A model generated the notes under the pieces. The model did not search any database and had not been told where the DNA came from. It saw only the letters and a list, made by a program, of their open reading frames with translations. Source: Corythucha ciliata (Eukaryota > Arthropoda > Insecta > Hemiptera > Tingidae). From it: a DNA stretch of 64,000 nucleotides. The translations under genes were made by a program, and so were the position numbers. Positions 12,785-24,785 of the stretch are shown one piece after another. Where the stretch lies: NCBI GenBank assembly GCA_038030265.1, contig CM075937.1:34576198-34640197 (forward strand), read 5' to 3'. Positions within the stretch are counted from its first letter, which is position 1. The number at the start of each line of letters is the position of its first letter.

Positions 12785-12875
12785 CATGGGGGCTAGGGCA
12801 TTTCGTTCCAGTGGCCTGGCACCCACGGCCAGGCACTGCGGTCGTGGGTTCGATTCCCGCGTTGGTTTTTGAGGT
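12785..12875 (+). repeat. tRNA-derived SINE-like fragment
   Basis: A near-perfect Pol III B-box lies in gggttcgattcccgc at 12,846-12,860. Just upstream is a strong stem cctggc-acccacg-gccagg that resembles an anticodon arm. The acceptor stem is not visible, so this is more likely a tRNA-derived SINE or pseudogene than a tRNA gene. The loop centre would read CCA if it were genuine. Confidence 0.45.
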
Positions 12876-13019
12876 CCTACCCTTCGGGGTAGGAATGGCG
12901 CCAGGCAATAAGGCGGAAGCCTCCGCCTGGGTCTTACCCACTCCCCCCTGTACACTAAACTAAATTTAATATATACATTATATAGGCGCTTTAAATCGTC
13001 AAATTGTTTCCCAGAAACT

Positions 13020-13640
13020 GAATTTTCACAATGAGGTTTAGAATTCGTCAAAAACTAACATTTCTGCTGGGAAAAGTTGTAGTCATCTTTTCAGGATTTT
13101 CTGTCCAAAAATTGACACTTGTAGGAAGGGCTTAGCCCTCCAGTACAAGATGTCCGATTTTTCAACGTCTCAGAGACATGAAAAAACTGACATTTTTTTT
13201 TACCCAAAACTGAATATTTTACTCTGAAACTGAATATTTTATTCCGAAACAGACATCAATTTCACGCAAAAGACGAATTGTTACCCCAAAACTAACGTTT
13301 TCACAACACAACTGGCGATTTTACCCTCAAAACTCACGTTATACACTAAAACTGATGATTTCTATCGACGATTTCACCACAATACTGACGATTTGTTCCG
13401 AAATGGGAAGACATTTCACCGAAACAGGCGATTTTGCGCCAAAGCTGACGGTGTTACCCCAAAAGCTGTCACTATACAAAACTGGCGATTTTGCTCCCAA
13501 AACTTGTACGGTTCCACCTCAAAATTGTATATTTTACCCCGAAAAGGTTTATTTTACCACGAAAAGAACTTTGTTTCAACCGAAAAGGGAAGATTTTTCT
13601 CTAAAACTGACGATTTTACTCCCGGACCTGGCGACCTATT
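13020..13640. repeat. Degenerate tandem array (family 4), left part
   Basis: Repeated phrases of the form aaaactgacgattttacccc occur every 25-32 bp with substitutions. The array resumes with the same unit at 15,660-15,960, directly beyond the LINE, so the retrotransposon lies within one original array. A 110-codon and an 86-codon open frame here are products of the repeat and not genes. Confidence 0.75.
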
Positions 13641-13650
13641 CAGTAAAATT

Positions 13651-13733
13651 TAGCGCCGGAGCTATCCATCCGTCCTCTCCGAATTGAAACATTATGTTTT
13701 AGGCAAAACGGGTGGATAGCGCCAGCGCTAACT
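13651..13733 (-). mobile_element. Short MITE-like hairpin, reverse copy 3 of 3
   Basis: Inverted arms tagcgccggagctatccatc and, from the right, ttagcgctggcgctatccac enclose a core (ccgtcctctccgaattgaaa) that is the reverse complement of the core of the repeats at 16.3 and 9.7 kb. It abuts the end of the LINE coding region within a few bases. It could therefore alternatively be a 3' UTR structure, but its presence elsewhere without a LINE argues for an independent MITE. Confidence 0.5.
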
Positions 13734-13734
13734 T

Positions 13735-14755
13735 TTAGTGACCACTCCTTAACGAAGTTGAGGACGTTCCCCGTAGGCATCCTGGAGATGTCTTCCGGTC
13801 ATCATTTCCAAGATGGTGAAAGCGTAACCGCCCCAGAGCCTCGCACTCACACAATACGTGCTCTGCTGTTTCCACGGCCAAGTCGCAAAATCTGCAAATG
13901 GCCGTGTCAGACTTCTCCTTTAGTCTGAGTGTATATCGAAGGGCACAATGTCCCGCTAGCAGTCCCACCAAGATCCTAAGGTCTCCCCGGCTCAGAGAGA
14001 TCAGGCCCTTCTCCGATCGTCCCTTTGGAGTGACAAAGAGCTTGGCTTGCCTGAGACCTGGTTGTCTAACCCAGTGTTCACGATGCCTATCGTCCAACCT
14101 CGCCTCCACCTGCCTCTTCGTGAAGGACTTCGTGATTCCGAGACTTGGCTCCGGGCCCACGTAAGGCATCTCCGATCCTCTCTTCGCGAGTTGATCAGCC
14201 ATTTCATTCCCCTCAAACCCCTTGTGACCCGGCACCCAAATCAAAGTAAGGCTGTTTGCCGTTGCCACAGGCCTGAGGGCTTCAAGACATTCCCAAACTA
14301 GCTTCGAATTCACGACACTTGAGCCTAGGGCTTTAAGAGCCGCCTGGCTGTCAGACAGGATGAAGATCTCCGCTTTCCGAAGACCCCTCTCACTAATCTT
14401 CCGTGCACAGGCTTCTGTAGATAGATCTCCGCCTAAAAGATGTTGGCGGTCGTCCCAAGGGACTCTCAATGCTGAAGTCTGGGGCCAAAGACCCCATGCC
14501 AGCACCCCCATCCTTCACAGATCTATCAGTATACCATACTTGCGTGCCAGGCTTAAACCTCGGCAAACCCTTATCCCAAAGGTCGCGGTTGCCTATATCG
14601 ACCTTAAAGGGTTTTTCAAAATCCATCCTCACATGCATGAGATCCGTAACGACTTCAGCCGCCTCACTACATGCAACTTCCTCCAGAACACGCAAGTGCC
14701 CAACCTGGACACCCCGCTTCACGTGCTCCGCGCGCAGCAGTCTCACCGCCGCCAT
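13735..14755 (-). pseudogene. LINE RNase H domain and C-terminal CCHC knuckle, decayed
   Basis: Two overlapping minus-strand frames together carry a retrotransposon RNase H. The first (14,393-14,755) has VWYTDRSVKDGGAG, matching the first catalytic aspartate motif, usually TDGS. The second (13,735-14,511) has ILSDSQAALKAL with the next catalytic Asp, then WVPGHKGFEGNEMAD with the conserved His and last Asp. It ends with CRFCDLAVETAEHVLCEC, a C-x2-C-x8-H-x3-C knuckle. The domain follows the reverse transcriptase in the order seen in I-superfamily LINEs such as the LOA clade. The shift between frames and the G-to-R change in TDGS indicate loss of function. Confidence 0.85.
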
Positions 14756-15660
14756 ATATGCGGTCGCCTACACATGAAAGTGCAGGAGTGGCATGTCCAG
14801 TAACACCTCCATGGCCGCCGTCGGGGACAGGCCTGGCGCTGCAACTTACTCAGCAAGGCCTGGACTGTCCCTTGTTTCGTTCTCTGCCACCATAGGAGTG
14901 AGCCATAGGTGAAGGTAGGCCTAACAACACCATTTTTGGCTTTAGACACCATGTTTTGCCAAACATTTTCCGACCAGCCCACATTGCGAACGTGGCCTTA
15001 TTCAGCACCCTCTTGATATGCGAGGTCCATTTGAGCCCCTGATCCAGAGTAACTCCAAGGTATTTGACTTCTTGTCCTACTTTCAACACTTCTCCATTCA
15101 GTCGAACTACCTTTAATGCCAGCTTCCTCCGCCTGGTAAACGAAACAAGGGTGGTCTTCTCAGGGTTAACCCTCAGACCATGCCTGTTAAGGGCACCCTG
15201 CATCCTATTGGATATGGTATCATCAAATTTGCCCCTAACTAGAATCGCAAGGTCATCCGCGTAACCCACTACCTCATAACCCTGCTCCTTTAGGATAGCG
15301 AGAAGCTCGTCCACCACGAGCAACCAGAGCAAAGGAGAGAGCACACCCCCCTGAGGGCAACACGGAAACAGTCTCCCCTCCCAGCTCCGAAGTCACGACG
15401 CGACGCGGCACTCCAGCATCCCCTTGATCCATTTCACTGAAGATGAATCAACACCTCTGCTCCTTACTGCAGCCTCCATAGAATCATTGGTGGTGTTATC
15501 AAATGCACCATCTATGTCCAGGAAGCAGCCCAGCGCAGTTTCTTTCGCATCCAGAGATTTTTCAACCTTACCCACCAGTAGTTCGTTTAGAGCGGTCTCA
15601 ATCTGGATTGGTTTAGTTTTAAGGTAACCGTCCTTGATATCCAGGCCAATTCCACAAAAA
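13735..15660 (-). mobile_element. Truncated non-LTR retrotransposon (LOA/I-like)
   Basis: This insertion of about 1.9 kb carries RT, RNase H and a CCHC knuckle read right to left. On both sides lies the same degenerate array (unit actgacgattttac), so it appears to have inserted into that array. Local base composition is richer in G and C than the flanks. Its 5' end (right) is truncated inside the RT fingers, as is usual for target-primed reverse transcription. No poly(A) tail is visible at the left edge. Confidence 0.82.
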
Positions 15661-15677
15661 CTGACGATTTTAAACAC
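14850..15677 (-). pseudogene. LINE reverse transcriptase, 5'-truncated and frameshifted
   Basis: The minus-strand frame at 15,393-15,677 contains ALGCFLDIDGAFDNTT, the palm motif with the first catalytic Asp (family form FLDIEGAFDN). After a frame break at about 15,345-15,390 the second frame (14,850-15,344) begins LSPLLWLLVVDELL and continues to GYADDLAIL, the YADD catalytic box, then VNPEKTTLVSFTRR and KYLGVTLDQGLKW, the standard downstream blocks. Endonuclease and ORF1 are absent because the copy is truncated near 15,660, where the array sequence resumes. The RT plus RNase H order suggests the LOA/I group of non-LTR elements. Confidence 0.87.
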
Positions 15678-16330
15678 AATATTGAAGTTTTTACCCTAAA
15701 ACTGCTATCAGAAAACTGAAGTATTCAATGCAAACTGGCGATTTCACCCTAAAAATTAAATTTAGTGGTTTTACCTCAAAACTAAAAAAATTACATAGAA
15801 ACTGCAATTTCAGCACAAAAATGGCGATTTTAGCACAAAAAGGCGGTTTAGCACGAAAATTTCGATTTTAGCACAAAATTAGGTACTGCAATTGTGATTT
15901 TTGCACAAAACCTCTAATTTTATCTAATTTAATAATTTAATCTAAGCTGGTAATTTTAGACTTCGGAGAAGCGTAATTCAAGACATTGGGTTTTCAGTCT
16001 TGCGACCACCATTTTTTTAGACTAGCGGAAATGGTTTATTTGGTTATGAAAAACCTTCAAAATTAGTTTTTGAATTAGGCAACCCCACAAAATTGATTTT
16101 CCAACCCCAGGGGGGGGGGGGATCACGTTTCTACCACGAGGTTAGCCTAAACCAGCGTATTATTCTCGAAAAGGGGTGCCATCCGTCCCGGGCCATCCAA
16201 ATTCCCGGTTTGTCTAAGTTAGCCCCAATTACATTTTGTGATTTTGGTTAATTTGAATCCCAAATTTACGGAGGTTCACTCTTTTAACAACAACGTCGCG
16301 GATTTGACACCTTAAAAATTAGAGCGATTT
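15660..16330. repeat. Degenerate tandem array (family 4), right part
   Basis: The unit aaaactgacgattttaaaca and later gcgattttagcacaaaa repeats to about 15,960. It then grades into a related family (aaattggttttcc / tgcgaaa themes) with a run of 12 G at 16,109-16,120. No coding potential. Confidence 0.6.
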
Positions 16331-16449
16331 CCATTGGACACATTACACAAGTGTAGTGCAGCGTCCTCTCCGTAAACAAATGTTTCAATTCAGATAGGAC
16401 GGGTGGAAAAACCCACCCACAGTAGTGTATAGCATTGAATGGAAAACGC
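16322..16449 (+). mobile_element. Short MITE-like repeat, copy 2 of 3
   Basis: The ends gcgatttccatt and (inverted) gcgttttccatt flank about 128 bp with an internal self-complementary core (gtcctctccgtaaac; gataggacgggtgg). It is alignable by eye over its length with 9738-9852. A flanking target duplication is not obvious. Confidence 0.6.
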
Positions 16450-17165
16450 CATAAATTTTGCAGATTTTCGCTCTTACAAAAACCATGTGAGTTTGACTAT
16501 TTTCTAAGGTTCGTACGTTTCTCTGACAGGATTAATGGGATATTACGCGTCAGAGACAAACAGTTTGGGACCATGAAAGTAATTTCCACGAGTTTGACTT
16601 CTCACAACACGAATTTCATGGATTGGGCTCTTTGGAAACAGTGTCGCTGGTTTGGTTCTTCCAAAAACCAATTTAGCGAAATGATCATTTAATACCACCG
16701 AAAACTCACAGTCCGGACTTGGACCAGGAATTATCGAAATCAAGTTCTCAAATTCTGTTTCTCCGGGCAAGATTTACTAATTTAGATCCAGAAACGGGTA
16801 AACGCAATGAACTGGTTGATTGAATTAGCCGCTCTTACGAAATGAATTTTACCCAGTGTCAACGAAATTTATCTTCAGTGTTAGTCTTATCAGTGTATTT
16901 GGGAGTTAAGGTGCCTAATTCACGAAATTTGGATTTTAATGATCAAAACTCTGCCATTGGGATTGGGGGGAGCCTCTTTAGAAAGAGTCAAACCTAAAAG
17001 ATCTGGTTTATGAAAAAGCCAAAATGAACGATCCAATGGGTTTTGACAAGGACACATCCATTAAATTGGTGGGGAAGAGCCGGAATAGTGAGATTTGGCT
17101 TTGAAAGACTCGAACGCGCGAAATTGTCACTCGTGGATCTTCGGTGAATTGATTTGGCTGTTCAA

Positions 17166-17302
17166 TTTAAAATTATTTTGAACAAACACAGCCGCGTACG
17201 TTGTGGCTTTACATTGCTATGGATGGTCAGCGGAATCGGGCCCGAAATGCATTCTTCTACGCGGCTGTATTTGCTCAAATAGTTCAAAATAATTTTAAAA
17301 CG
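17166..17302. mobile_element. Hairpin MITE
   Basis: The left arm ttaaaattattttgaacaaa plus cacagccgcgta is matched by the inverted right arm tacgcggctgta plus ttcaaaataattttaaaa. About 55 bp of loop separates the arms. No coding capacity. The surrounding DNA is diverged repeat of the gcgaaattg type. Confidence 0.6.
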
Positions 17303-17380
17303 AACTTCCCGCGCGTAATTGTATTTTTTAAACAGCCTAACACGCGAAATTGAAATTTTTAAAGAGACAAACTCGCGAAG

Positions 17381-18550
17381 TAGTACAGGAAATAAAGCCA
17401 GAATAGCGGCAAAACATTCCTTTTGACGTATACTTTGAGGATTTGAAGAGTCCGCAACGATACGGGGTGGCGAACGGATGAAAAAAATTGCCCAAACGAG
17501 GTGACTAATCTTATGTGGTTGTGTGTGCTGAGTCGATAAAAATCAGCCCCAAGTCTGTGGGCTGATTACTTCTCGAATTATGGCATAATTTGTACGAAAA
17601 AACATTTATTTTAGCTTGATTAGTTTATTAAAATCCTCACGCCCTACATTTAGTGATGAAATCGTTTCTGAACTTGTTTTTGGTGCTGAAACAAATGCCC
17701 GGTTGCCCGATTCGCTGAGATCAATATTTGACTTATGAACGAAAATACCAGGAGAAACAAGATTTTTCGTATACATAAATGTGTCCTAAAAATGTGTACC
17801 TATCATGATTTACACAGGACTGAACATTTTCTCTCATCGTACGCAGTTTTTTGAGCTGAATTGAATGAGCTATAGTCGGGATCGGTAGTAATAATACTTT
17901 TTGAGTTACGGACAAACATCTCCAGCATTTTAAAAGAATTTGTTCTTAAAGTATTTTGACCCCAGCGATCCCTGCAAACGCTCATTCGATTCAGCACAAA
18001 AAACTACGCAAGATCAGAGAACATGGTTAGTCCTGCCCAAAATCTTGATACACATTTTCATAGCACATCAAAGTATCGGGAAAAAATAGTTTTTTCAGGT
18101 ATTTTCGTTAGTACCTCAAAGAATTTTGATCGTAGAGAAACGTGCCACCACGCATCGATTCATCGCCAAAAACTACTTCAGAAATCACATCTACGTCAAC
18201 TGCATTGCTAAACGTTGGAGTGAGGATTTTACGGTATTACTTAAGCCAAAAACCAGATTTTTTGGTACAATTAACGTCGTAATTCAAAAACTAATCGTCA
18301 CACGGACTTTGATTTTTATCGACTCGGCACACAAAACTACGGCTACAGGTTCGGGCAAATTTCTTCACCCCTAATAGCGTTAAGTTGGCCAACGTCTACC
18401 CTTCCTTAAAAGGATGTTTGCCACCCCGTATCGTTGCGGACTCTTTGAATCCTGGAAGTATGCATCAAAAGGAATTGTTTAAGCCGCATTTGAAGTTGGG
18501 CCGAATTTTGCCACTATTCTGCCTTTTTTAAAGCTTTATTTCCTGTACTA
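17381..18550. mobile_element. Inverted-repeat element, 1.17 kb
   Basis: The termini tagtacaggaaataaag (left) and its reverse complement (right) are followed by further inverted matches, including gagtccgcaacgatacgggg at about 17,448 and its complement at about 18,427. The arms extend for about 110-130 bp. The interior has no recognisable transposase, and its open frames are 60-82 codons. I infer a non-autonomous TIR element of unknown superfamily. Confidence 0.65.
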
Positions 18551-19081
18551 AAGTTGGTTTTTCTGGGAACTTATGAATCCGTTTTTGAACGAGCCGAAAC
18601 TGGCGATTTCGCTTCAGGAATTCGGCTACATAATGTGAAGGCAATTTTGCCTATGACACTGACTTCCCACCGGTGGACACTGGCCATCTCCCAACAAACC
18701 AGTCACCACTGTAGACATAAGCAGATCGGTGTGGGGATGGTCAGAATCCTCCCCCCTCGAGCTAGTCAGCGCGGTGGAGGGGATGTGGAAGGCGAGGGTG
18801 GTGGTAATAGGTTTCGATCACCCCCCCGGGGATCTCGACCAAGAATCTGTCAATCTAGCCTTAGAGCCTAGGAAGTTTGACCATAACTTTATGACTTTGG
18901 AAATTGATTTTCATCCGACTTTACTGCAGAAATCTCACACATCTGGCACCAGCCAGTTAAGCCCTGTACACACGGCGAGATTTTTCAATCTGTTGAATGG
19001 CTAAACTGGGGCTAAAATGCCATTTTACTGATTATAAATTGAACAATCGACTATGAGGCGTGATCGAACATCAGCATTTTA

Positions 19082-19645
19082 GTCCGGGAGCTCACAGTAT
19101 CAAAAATCCGGGTCATTTGATCGTGTCTGAAACCCGCACAGGACGTTTTTTATGGTCGAGGAGATGACACTGAGATCGCCAGATATTTTCCGTTGGGACA
19201 GGGGCTCACAGCACAGCTAGCTGTTGACACACACCTTTGGCTGCTTTGAAAACGACTGGCGAGGGTAAAAAGTCGTTTCCCACGACCAATACGTTACGAA
19301 ACCAAACAACGCCGTCCAATTTGATTGTAGATAGCGCCGTCAGCCAACTTTAGAAAATGTGAAATTTCGAGGCTCACTTGTAGCCAGGTTTTCTCATTCG
19401 AAATTGGACGGCGGTGGTGGTTTTCTAGTTTATCGTTTGTGAAGGACCAATTTTTACACTTGCCAGACGTTTTCATGTAGCCCTAAAGTGTGTTTGCCAA
19501 CAGCTAGCTCTGTTGTGAGCCCCTGTCCAACGGAAAATGTCTGGCGATCTCAGAAGTGTCATCTCCCAGACCATAGAAAACGTCCTGCGCAGGTGCCAGA
19601 CACGATAAAATGACCCGGATTTTTCATTCGGTGGGCTCCCGGACA
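19082..19645. repeat. Inverted repeat with ~150-bp arms
   Basis: The left arm (gtccgggagctcacagtatc onward through gacaggggctcacagcacag) is complementary to the right arm ending gtgggctcccggac at about 19,645. The arms share blocks such as aggacgttttttatgg and gagatgacac. A third, single-arm copy occurs at about 12,318-12,425. The roughly 270-bp centre holds another partial inverted stretch. Confidence 0.65.
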
Positions 19646-21182
19646 AATTGGCTGTTTTTCACCTGAAACTACGGGTTGAAAGCGAAAAACCTGAATTCCA
19701 GCTGTGTGGTCAGGTTCAGAATTTCAGTTCTCACCAAACGAATAAGTAAGCGAGAATGAAAGAGCGAATTCTCGGGCAAATAGTCATTTTCTGAGGTCAA
19801 ACATCATTGAACCATACTGTCAATTTTCGAGGCTTAATTAAAGGAAGTAAGTATACAGGGGTTCACCAATGGCGTTGACTATATTGCGCACGCGAAAGTA
19901 CATGCCAAGTGCTGTAAAATTTCCCCTTTCACTTTATTTAAATCTCCCCTTTCACTTTATTTAAATCTCCAGCCGTTACCGAGATATGCTTTTTTGAACA
20001 CTTTACATGAAGAAAATCAGTTTTCATGAGAAAACTGGTTTTCTCGGGTTCTGTGTGGTGCGTTTAGAAATTAAAAGACAGATTCGGATTCTGCACAAAA
20101 TTTACCATAAGATGCAATGCGATTGGTTTCGAAATTACCTTGACACGCCCATCATTCTAGGCGTCAAAGTTTTTCGTTGCACAAAGTGAGATTTTTTGCT
20201 AATTTATTCCCTTGATTTTCACTAGTGAGAAGAAATCGCAGGTGACGCACCTGTACTCTAAAAACATCTCCAAGCAGTCAGCTTTCGAATGACGTATCAC
20301 AAAACCAGCTTCTGGCTTATTTTGGCCACCAAAATCAGTTTTATTTTTAAAATAACGACACTCAACTTTAGTATCACTCTTGAATTGTTTGGACGAGGTG
20401 GTACTGGTCAGTTGTAACCACGGTGTACAGTGAGGATTTTAGAGTTGCCCATACGCAGGGTTGTTAAAAAACATATTTTTTTCTATTTTGAACAAACAAA
20501 ATGTTTTTAATGTTTAAAACTTGTTTTTTTGTTTAAAACACCTTTTTGAATTATTTGTTTAAAAACGAGTTTTAAACAATTAAAAACATGTTTTAAAACA
20601 GCTATTTAAAAATAAAAACTGTCTCATACTAACAGTATTCGATATTTGACTGACAACTAGGATTAGTGCGAAGTAGAAAATGATCCCAGATGTCCGCTCA
20701 AGTGTCACAGTGAAGTGTGTGCATGCGGTTTGTAAATTTCGCATGCAGCGAAATAAAATTCTTACTCTTGGCTAGAAATTTGCCGCATCTTGTTGAGGGG
20801 AATGTGGAAACCACGAATGCATCACGTATAGGCCTGTCATACTCGGCGGTGTGGCTCTCGATTGCTCTCGTTGAGCAACACCCGTCCATTTGGGTTTGGA
20901 TAAGGGATGTGATTAATATGAGGATAGGCGAGAAGATGAAAACGCGGTTGAATGTTTGGTCCGACACTCGGTAATATTTGAAAATCTTGATATGAAAGCA
21001 AGGAAATAAATTAAAGTTTTTACTATTTGCCTTCATGGGCGTTCAGGTAGAAACCCAACACCTTCATCAATTGCAACACAGGAACAACTATTCAAAATTC
21101 GAAATTCTGATTTAGGTTTGAGCTCTTAAGCTCAGCTTAGTGTTAAACGGAACTTTAAACCCATGTGGTCGACCCGAGCCCA

Positions 21183-21321
21183 GGGGGCCTATTCTCTAAC
21201 TCCGAAGCAATACCTTTTTTGCAGTCATATGTTTATTTCATTAATTTTCATGAAACAAATGAATGAAATAGACACATGGCTGGCGAAAAAAATATTGCTT
21301 GTTGTTAGAGAATAGACCCCC
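21183..21321. mobile_element. MITE, GGGGGCCTATTCT family, copy 1
   Basis: The termini gggggcctattctctaac and, inverted, gggggtctattctctaac enclose a hairpin of 139 bp with caaatgaatgaaata near the centre. The copy at 32,627 has the same length and terminal sequence, and a related one lies at 48,020. It sits within the hAT-like element. Confidence 0.75.
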
Positions 21322-21342
21322 AGGCCTGATTCCCCTTCCTTT

Positions 21343-21482
21343 TAAGGCCTGTTCATAAGCTCTATGTTTTCGTTGTGTGGTGTCTATGTTACCTATCAAA
21401 ATACTTCCTTTTTCGAGGGAATAAATTTGTTTGGTTGCATAGATTCCACAGAACGTAAACATAGAGCTTGTGAACGGGCCTT
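21343..21482. mobile_element. MITE, aaggcctgttcataagctc family
   Basis: The left end aaggcctgttcataagctct and right end agagcttgtgaacgggcctt are inverted complements with a few mismatches and enclose 140 bp. A single end of the same family (gagcttgtgaacgagcctta) is found at 32,122-32,141. It lies some 20 bp from the preceding MITE inside the same hAT-like element. Confidence 0.68.
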
Positions 21483-23174
21483 TAGAGAAAGAAAATGCCT
21501 TGCACGAAATTTTAGATGACTATTATTTTTAAAAATGGCTGAAGAAAGAACTTGCAGTGCGTCCACTGCTTTTCGTTCATATCGAGGTGAATCAGCCTCT
21601 TCTCTGTCCCTCTTCCGTTTTCTCTCGACTGGCCGGCTGGCTTCTGAAGAAACGTTGGCTTTTCTGACGACGTGAGAGGACCCAAGGGCTAATTTTTTTT
21701 ACTGTTTTTTATGTGATTTTAATGGTTAAAAAAACAAATTTTAAGCGTTTTAAACGCTCAAATGTTTTAATCATAAAAAACACGAGCATTTTGTTTTAAA
21801 CATTCCAACCCTGTCCATACGTAAAAATCTGTTAGCGTTAGACCATGGCTCCTCGCTAGCCACATGACGGGACCTTGACGCTCAATCCACCGGTCTTCAA
21901 CACTTTCGTTCATCCATTCCACGATGATTATTCCGTTATGGGAATCATCCCATGTGAGGGGGCAGTTATGGGTAGGACACCGGCTCATGGGCTACCGCAT
22001 AGAGTAGCAGCTGCTGGACTTCTTTTAGGTGAAATGGATACCGACTATCTCTTTTGAGGACTTCCTTTTCTTCTTCTTGAGGACTTGAATGATAAATATT
22101 CAGCCTTAACGAAGCAGAATCTCCTGCTCTCATCAAGAAGTTGAGACTCGGTCTGAATAATACGCCTATAACTAAAACCTGGATAGGCATAATTGGCAAT
22201 TGGATATCACATCAATTTATCCCTGTACATGTTTCTCGATTTGAATCCACTTATTGAAGACCCGCGAACTCCCTCACGGTGTAAGCCTTCAGCACAAATA
22301 ATGGGTGGATAATGTACAGCTTCCAGCTCATAGTGGAAGAATTATCTCAAGGACTCATTTTGGGGTCAGCATGAGGAAACATGATCTGACTCTGGTAACA
22401 CTGGACACTGTCCACATCGTGGGCTTGTTTGATGAAAATCTCTCGCTATAAGAACACAAGTGCAGCTCATGCATAGTGGACTATCACGAGCCCATTTTGA
22501 GGCCAACGTGAGGATACCTGATCTTGACTCCACCGGAGTTCTAATACGTTTCGGAGTCCACAGCGTGGACTTTATTGATGAAGATCCCACTCACTGAGAA
22601 TACAAGATTTCTGCAGGATGGCAACGAGGCATAGCTTATGAGAGTAATGAGTTTAAAAACTGGTTTTGGGGCTTCTGATATTTGTCTCAGAGGGTAGTTT
22701 TTAAAAATAAAGCTGATTTTGGTGACCAAAATAAGCCAGAAGCTGTTTTGTGATACGTCATTCGAAAGCTGACTGCTTGGAGATGTTTTTAGAGTACAGG
22801 TGCGTCACCTGCGATTTTTTCCCACTAGTGAAAATCAAGGGGACAACTTAGCAAGAAATCTTATTTTGTGCAAAGAAAAACTTTGACGCCTAAAATTATA
22901 GGCGTGTCAAGATAATTCCGAAACGAATCGCATTGCACCTTATGGTAAATTTTGTGCAGAATCCGAATCTGTCATTCAATTTCTAAACGCACCACATAAA
23001 ACCCGAGAAAACGTGGTTTTGTCATGAAAACTTATTTTCTTCATGAAAAGTGTTCAAAACATCATATCTCGGTAACGGCTGGAGATTATAAAAAAGTGAA
23101 AGGGGAAATTTTACTGCTCTTGGCATGTACTTTCACCGTGTGCAATATAGTCATCGCCACCGGTGAACACCCTG

Positions 23175-24785
23175 TATAAGATATGGTTGCGAATTGTGGC
23201 CGTAAGTCACTTTTTCAGGCAAGATTGACAGTTCCAGAGCCGAGTTCGAAGCTGACGTGAGTGAATGACAGTTTATAGGTCTGATTTGAGATTCTATGGA
23301 ACTATTTCCTGGATAAATTACCAGGTCCCAGCTCAATCATATTATTGGGGGGGGGGGAGACAATTAAATATAAGGCAGTAAGCAGGCAGAAAGGCAGGGG
23401 GAGTAAAAGGCAAGTTTTACTCATTTCATTGGCCGCGTCAATAGAAATTAAGAAAATATTTACAAAATCAATAATATATTGCACAGGACTCGGTCAGTAA
23501 AAGAATAAACTGGAGTCTCCTGCTTTCAGCACAATCACAAATTCGAATTATATTTTGAAGTAGTCAGTTTCTGAGGGATTAATTCCAATTACAGAGGCAA
23601 AAAGTTGGGACCATTATCAGTCCGGAATAGTGGCCGGACTTAATATTCTCCAACAATTGAATCTCAAGGGCCCTCTCAATGAATCTCAAGCTTAGCTCTC
23701 GAGTGACACAGATAAAATGTTCCAGAGCCAACATGTCACCCGACAACAAATAATTTTCTCTGACTCACAAAAATCAGTCACTTCGTGATTCAAAAACACT
23801 TTTCTTTTTTTCCTCTCAAACCCGAATCAACGGAACGTTCATACATGAACACACATGACGGCAATATTCGTGCCGCAAGGCACGAACAACGAAGGAACAC
23901 AGAACAACGAAGGACTCGTAATCTTTGTTTAGCCTCAAGGCGAACCCGTAATTTTTGGCCACCAGAATAGACACCGTCTTTTACTGGGCTCTAAATTTCG
24001 AGTTACACTAGGACACAAAAACACGAATTTTCCGAGTCAGAGAAAAAAAGTAGAATGTCACAGACTGTCGGAAGCAATATCCCTTAACGCCTACACCGGT
24101 AATAATGTTGTTTCTCGCTACTTAGATATACGAGCACGAGGGATATTTCCAACTGAGTCTGATTTTGCGGCTATACGTATAGGCCACCTCCGGGTCTAGT
24201 GAGTTCTCAGTGGCAAAACTACAAGTTTTATTACGAAGAAACGAGTTTCTGTGGGTCGAAGGTAAAACTGACACTCGGATCAGCAACCACAACGCCACTC
24301 AGTAGCTGAGCATGCTGCAAGTTGCTCCGCTGAAATGGGGTGCCATAATAGAAAACCGAACATTCGACATTCTTAAGTGACCTCAACGACGATTCTCAAC
24401 TTCAAAGGTGAAACACGACAGCGGGAGCTTAATAGGGACGGACGATTGCCATGTTTCAGTTGGTAGACAAAAACCAAGAGAGAAACCGGGTCTCCATCGT
24501 GAAATTTGCAACTCAACGTACTGGGAGAACGTTCCAACTTTTTGTGTGCCTACTGTGCCCGTCGGACCGTTCATGGAACTCATGAAGACCAATAATTTTA
24601 TAGGCTATGATAATGTTGGCAAGATGACAGATACGACAAGATAAAGGAGAATGTGTGGCGCGTGGGAGCCGATTTTGCAACAATGGACCAAACGGAATTA
24701 AATCTGAGCAAATCATCACCATAATCAGGCCTGCCTAATGTCGGGAATGACACAATATCTTTAGAAAAGTCTGGAATTGACTGAC
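23175..24785. other. Gap containing possible unplaced 3' exons of the NYN gene
   Basis: A G-run of 11 lies at 23,346-23,356. On the minus strand two open stretches follow plausible acceptors: about 24,382-24,530 (after ctcccag) and about 24,231-24,338 (after tttcag, ending in a stop). Neither contains the Regnase/N4BP1 motif DPLGR-x-GP that should follow the last resolved exon, so I do not join them to the gene. Confidence 0.35.

Larger units (their letters stand above)
20456..21813. mobile_element. Non-autonomous hAT-like element
   Basis: The 8-bp inverted termini CAGGGTTG (left) and CAACCCTG (right) fit the hAT consensus CAGGG-. They are flanked by a 7-of-8 matching target duplication, cccatacg on the left and tccatacg on the right. 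Both subterminal regions are rich in gtttaaaac-like motifs, typical of hAT ends. The interior carries two MITEs and no recognised transposase. Size is 1,358 bp. Confidence 0.78.
19856..23174. mobile_element. TIR element with ~480-500 bp inverted repeats, interrupted
   Basis: The ends are CAGGGGTTCACCAATGGCG and, inverted, CAGGGTGTTCACCGGTGGCG, each flanked by TA. The inverted arms run about 19,856-20,360 and 22,695-23,174 and match over most of their length, for example cataagatgcaatgcgattg versus its complement near 22,935. A hAT-like insertion at 20,456-21,813 splits the interior. No transposase is visible in what remains, so it is either non-autonomous or gutted. The TA duplication is compatible with Tc1/mariner-type integration, but the arm length is unusual for that group. 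Confidence 0.7.

Noticed and set aside
13898..15627. Plus-strand open frames opposite the LINE
   Set aside because: They are shadows of the minus-strand reverse transcriptase and RNase H.
24231..24530. Joining two minus-strand open stretches as the 3' end of the NYN gene
   Set aside because: Acceptors are plausible, but the expected DPLGR-x-GP block is absent and the phases cannot be confirmed.
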